Shown one piece after another: positions 60,724 through 64,000 of a stretch of DNA of 64,000 bases. The notes beneath the pieces are model-generated. The model was given only the letters and a program-made list of their open reading frames with translations, was not told the origin of the DNA and did no database searches. The stretch is from an uncultured Litoreibacter sp. (lineage in GTDB: Bacteria > Pseudomonadota > Alphaproteobacteria > Rhodobacterales > Rhodobacteraceae). The stretch covers positions 248,001-312,000 of the forward strand of contig NZ_CANKWO010000002.1 in NCBI RefSeq assembly GCF_947487515.1. The letters are read 5' to 3'. The position numbers and the translations under genes were made by a program. The stretch's first letter is position 1. The number at the start of each line of letters is the position of its first letter.

Positions 60724-60746
60724 AAGGGGCGCTACCTGCGCCCCTT
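60724..60746. terminator. Bidirectional Rho-independent terminator between DUF3010 gene and rtcB
   Basis: AAGGGGCGC-TACCT-GCGCCCCTT followed by CTTTTTCTT on +; minus strand followed by TTTTGG; overlaps the rtcB 3' end. Confidence 0.8.
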
Positions 60747-62729
60747 CTTTTTCTTGTTCATCCAAAATGGAGGTACATCACCCGCCATCATGCAGCCGTA
60801 AGGGTCGATGTAATCGACAATATCAGCCAGACCAAAGCTGTCGATCTGACGCACGACATTGGCCGCATTTTTGTACGACGACGGCAGTTCCGACGCATCA
60901 ATGCCACCGGCGGGAAAGCGGATATCCAATCCCGCCGTTTCAGCCGCCAAAGCCTGCTCTGCCGTCATATCCCCCATCCGGCGCTTGTGCTCGGATCGGG
61001 AAAAGTTACGGCCCGCCCCATGCGGGGAAAAGCCCAAAGCATGATCGGCATCTGACCCACGCACGACCAAAACAGGCTCGGACATGTTCAGCGGGATCAG
61101 TGTCAGACCCGTCGCATCAGCGGCATAATCACCCCAAGCTGGCGTCGCCCCCTTGCCATGATAGAACAGATCACCGCGCTTAAAGACGAAGTTGTGCTCG
61201 TTCCAAAACCTCTCACCCGGTTGTGCGCTGGACCCTTCCACAGTCGCCTGATGGATGGCGTTGTGGTTGGCCTTAGTCCATTTGCGGATCAGTTGCAGAG
61301 CAGCCCAGTAGTCCTGACCATCCTGCGTATCCGCTGGAATCCAAGCATTCTGCTTCAGCGTGTTTGGCGATAGCTTCTTGCGGTACTTCTCCGCTACTTC
61401 CATTCCCAGCTTGTACAGAACGGCCCCTGGCCCACGCGACCCGTGGTGGGTCACGATGGCCGTGCGTCCGCTGTTGCGGGACTTGCCCACAAACAAGAAA
61501 TGGTTGCCATCGCCTTGCGTCCCCAAATGCTCCACTGCCATGCGGAGGATCTTAGGATTGCTCAAAAAGCGGTTCTCACGAAACCCGTCCATTAGGTTTT
61601 GCGACAAGGTAAAGCGTTTGCCGTTCTGCCGCCCGCCGGGACCAAAATGCGTGACCTTCTCTGCCGCATCCAGCACCGCTTTAGGTTCAATCTCACCCAA
61701 ATCGGTCATCATGACGGAACAACAGATATCAGCCGAGTGCATACCCGGATGGATCGCATTCTTAGCTGCAACAACCCCGCCCACTGGGATCGTGCCCATT
61801 GGACCAGCGGGGCACGCATCAGGCATCACCGCAGCAGACACAACAGTCGGTGTGCGCATAACAGCCATCATCGTGTCGCGCACATCGGCAAGGTTCTTTA
61901 CCTCATCCGCATCGTCAGACGCTTCGATGTTGAAATGAAACGGCACATCACCCGCCTTTTGCAAAGGGATCGTTGGGGGTGGCGGAGGGGGTTTCATCCC
62001 TTCCAGCTTGGCCCTGATCTGATCCTCACTATAGCCAGCGGCAAGTCCCGCTTGGGCAATTTCCAGAAGGCGACCGAACTCCTTGCTAGGAATATGGCCC
62101 CAAGCCTTAAGCGTTTCACCTGTAATTTCTATCTGTGTCATTGTTTTCTCTTCACCCGCTGAATAATCAACGCTTTTTTCAATTTTCAAATATGCCGTAG
62201 GCACGTGATCCGTCAGCCAGACACCATTGTCGGCCTGATAGAATGCGTACCCGGCTCGGTGCATTTCACCCGCAGCCACAATCAAGATCACCGGCGCACC
62301 ATGGCGCGCGCCAACCTTGAGAGCCGTTTGCGGGTCACCCGATAAATGCACCTGCTGGCGAGACATCGGGCGCAGCCCATCAGTCATGATCGCCGTGACG
62401 GTCACCTCTGCTGTACCATGGTAAAGCCGCGATGGCGGTTCAATCGCTTCCACACCGAGATCAACGGCAATCGAATGTCCTTGAGCGGCACGGATTTGGT
62501 CGCCCGTATCCGACAAGCTAAGCCGTTTTTTGTCATTGGTTTCCACAATTTCGACCAGTTGAGCTTGGCTTATGGGCAGGTCGTGGTCGGCCAATGCCGT
62601 CAGCAACACTTCCACCGCAACCCACCCCTCTGAATCGGGCGTTAGGTCAAGCTTCTCGGGCGTATGGCGCAAAACCTGCGCTAACAACCTGCTCACTTTT
62701 TGCAGGTGTTTTTTCTCTTTGTTTGTCAT
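60732..62729 (-). CDS. Fusion protein: KptA/Tpt1 RNA 2'-phosphotransferase plus RtcB RNA ligase
   Basis: N-terminal LQKVSRLLAQVLRHTPEKLDLTPDSEGWVAVEVLLTAL...LYHGTAEVTVTAIMTDGLRPMSRQQVHLSGDPQTALKVGARHG (KptA); C-terminal PVGGVVAAKNAIHPGMHSADICCSVMMTDLG...HLGTQGDGNHFLFVG...THHGSRGPGAVLYKLG...HNFVFKRGDLFYHGKGATPAWG...SPHGAGRNFSRSEHKRRMG (RtcB); one uninterrupted frame. Confidence 0.92.
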   Translation of the reverse strand: MTNKEKKHLQKVSRLLAQVLRHTPEKLDLTPDSEGWVAVEVLLTALADHDLPISQAQLVEIVETNDKKRLSLSDTGDQIRAAQGHSIAVDLGVEAIEPPSRLYHGTAEVTVTAIMTDGLRPMSRQQVHLSGDPQTALKVGARHGAPVILIVAAGEMHRAGYAFYQADNGVWLTDHVPTAYLKIEKSVDYSAGEEKTMTQIEITGETLKAWGHIPSKEFGRLLEIAQAGLAAGYSEDQIRAKLEGMKPPPPPPTIPLQKAGDVPFHFNIEASDDADEVKNLADVRDTMMAVMRTPTVVSAAVMPDACPAGPMGTIPVGGVVAAKNAIHPGMHSADICCSVMMTDLGEIEPKAVLDAAEKVTHFGPGGRQNGKRFTLSQNLMDGFRENRFLSNPKILRMAVEHLGTQGDGNHFLFVGKSRNSGRTAIVTHHGSRGPGAVLYKLGMEVAEKYRKKLSPNTLKQNAWIPADTQDGQDYWAALQLIRKWTKANHNAIHQATVEGSSAQPGERFWNEHNFVFKRGDLFYHGKGATPAWGDYAADATGLTLIPLNMSEPVLVVRGSDADHALGFSPHGAGRNFSRSEHKRRMGDMTAEQALAAETAGLDIRFPAGGIDASELPSSYKNAANVVRQIDSFGLADIVDYIDPYGCMMAGDVPPFWMNKKKKGRR

Positions 62730-62734
62730 CTTCT

Positions 62735-63751
62735 TTAACTCTCTTGGGCGGACAGATTTCCGACCCATTTCTTGTGATAATACGTCATGCGCCATTGCAC
62801 GGATTTCGCTTTGTCATTGGTCAGCGACATGACCAAACCGTCGCCTTCAGGTGCCCCGACCGTGATCAGGTAATCAGCGGCCAGACTACGCAGTTTGGCG
62901 CTTTTGTCTTGACCGGCATGGCGCAGCACCATCGCACGGGTATCCGATGAGACCTCTACCGCGCGTTTTTCGCGACGCGGTACTTTCTGGCGCTGGTTGA
63001 AGACCTTGTCATGCCACACCCAATCAGAGCCTTCGGTCCAACGGGCATGGCCTGTCAGCAAAGTTTCGACTGCAACAGCGCGTACAAATACCGATTGTGC
63101 ACACAGCGCCAAATCGGGCAAAGCCCAATCATAGTCAGGACTGCGCAGAAGTTGCCGTAACGAACCTCCCAACGGCCCAGTTGCGGTTTCCATGAACGTC
63201 GCTTTGACGACCAACGGCCAATCACGATACGCCGCCAACATCTGCGCCACTACAGCACCACCGCGTTCCCAACGGGCAACACGGTCCAGCACAAAAAGGC
63301 AAAGCGGGACCAACTCCTCCTGGCTCAACTTTGGCAAAACAGCCTCAAGTCGAGAAAAAGCGGCTTTGCGAACTTTAGCTGCCCAATCGTTGCGCCGCAG
63401 CAAAAGTGCCGTTAGCGCGGCGGTATCCTCCATTGGTGCAACCCGCACAGCGCGCGCGCGGAGACGCCCATCAGCGGCATGTATTACAAGCAACCCTAAG
63501 GAAGGATTTCTGGAAAATTGCACCCCCCAATCAACAGGGCCTGATTTGGCAATCCACGACACCACCCTGGAAGCAGCTCGCACAGGCGCACGATACGCTT
63601 TGCTCCGAAACGGCTGATCAAGCTGGGCCACTTGTTGCGGGCTTAGTAACTTGCGACGCTCTTCAAACAATGACAGCGCAAACGGATCAAGCTTGCCATT
63701 TGCGGCCTGCCATGCGGCATCAAATCGAGATATGTCTTGGTTCAGTTTCAT
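62735..63751 (-). CDS. HEAT-repeat-like protein of an RNA-repair operon
   Basis: MKLNQDISRFDAAWQAANGKLDPFALSLFEERRKLLSPQQVAQ...; HEAT-like helices NDWAAKVRKAAFSRLEAVLP, DKSAKLRSLAADYLITV; SD GTGAAGAAG; 5 nt from the kptA-rtcB start. Confidence 0.75.
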   Translation of the reverse strand: MKLNQDISRFDAAWQAANGKLDPFALSLFEERRKLLSPQQVAQLDQPFRSKAYRAPVRAASRVVSWIAKSGPVDWGVQFSRNPSLGLLVIHAADGRLRARAVRVAPMEDTAALTALLLRRNDWAAKVRKAAFSRLEAVLPKLSQEELVPLCLFVLDRVARWERGGAVVAQMLAAYRDWPLVVKATFMETATGPLGGSLRQLLRSPDYDWALPDLALCAQSVFVRAVAVETLLTGHARWTEGSDWVWHDKVFNQRQKVPRREKRAVEVSSDTRAMVLRHAGQDKSAKLRSLAADYLITVGAPEGDGLVMSLTNDKAKSVQWRMTYYHKKWVGNLSAQES

Positions 63752-63814
63752 CTTCTTCACTCTCAAATCAAGCCACACGCAGAACAAGGCATTTGCAGGA
63801 TGAATTTCCGCCAC

Positions 63815-64000
63815 CAGATTGCTCTGGGCTGGGGTTGAACCAGCACGGGCCCGAGGGCCCTACCCATGAAGGGCTGCGTCTACCTGTAATCCTGCAGGCA
63901 TTTCTGACTATGGTCCCGGGGGACGAGGATGCGTGAGATGGGTTTCCCCGACCGTTTTGAGCGATGTAATCCCACGGGCATTCCCCCGGTTGCTTCCTTT
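63815..64000 (-). ncRNA. Structured tRNA-like (Y-RNA/YrlA-like?) leader upstream of RNA-repair operon, truncated by window edge
   Basis: Minus strand T-arm GCTGG-TTCAACC-CCAGC (63828-63844), variable-arm-like GGGCC-CTCG-GGCCC (63847-63860), anticodon-arm-like GCCC-TTCAT-GGGT (63862-63874), D-arm-like CCTG-CAGGATTA-CAGG (63883-63898), GGTC..GGGG/CCCC..GACC stem (63912-63953); no coding frame. Confidence 0.45.

Noticed and set aside
62735-63751. HEAT-like protein as Ro60/TROVE orthologue
   Set aside because: No visible vWA/MIDAS (DxSxS) motif and too short; only a general helical-repeat resemblance
63828-63900. A genuine tRNA gene (including tRNA-Sec with a TCA anticodon, or Met with CAT)
   Set aside because: T-arm is perfect, but no acceptor stem pairs with CCAGAGC, no CCA tail, and the anticodon-like stem is short; better described as a tRNA mimic

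Overview
This is chromosomal sequence from an alphaproteobacterium, most likely a Rhodobacteraceae/Roseobacter-group relative, judged from gene content and order. About 0-57.9 kb is largely housekeeping: TIGR02302, lysA, ETF-QO, ispE, polyprenyl synthase, phbAB, EAL phosphodiesterase, tag and gnd; a cbb3 oxidase region (ccoNOQP, ccoGHIS, fnrL, hemN) with three FNR boxes; YeeE/YedE plus a SqrR-like repressor; the imuA-imuB-dnaE2 mutasome; a galactoside/De Ley-Doudoroff-like sugar locus with an ABC transporter; an IorAB-type molybdoenzyme; and a membrane SpeE/SpeD polyamine cluster. Decayed gmd and fcl fragments lie at about 29.1-29.9 kb. From about 57.9 kb the sequence becomes accessory: a sparse stretch, an HNH endonuclease, DUF3010, and an RNA-repair operon at the right edge (minus strand). 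The operon encodes a HEAT-like protein and a single ORF joining KptA/Tpt1 (RNA 2'-phosphotransferase) to the RNA ligase RtcB. It is preceded by a GC-rich, non-coding, structured leader with a canonical tRNA T-arm, further hairpins in tRNA order, and an imperfect 18-nt repeat spaced exactly 80 nt. This operon, with its tRNA-like leader, is my best candidate for an under-described system. Second is the polyamine cluster, which contains a rhomboid-GNAT fusion and a 33-nt direct repeat. All family calls are from reading sequences by eye; no searches or folding software were run.
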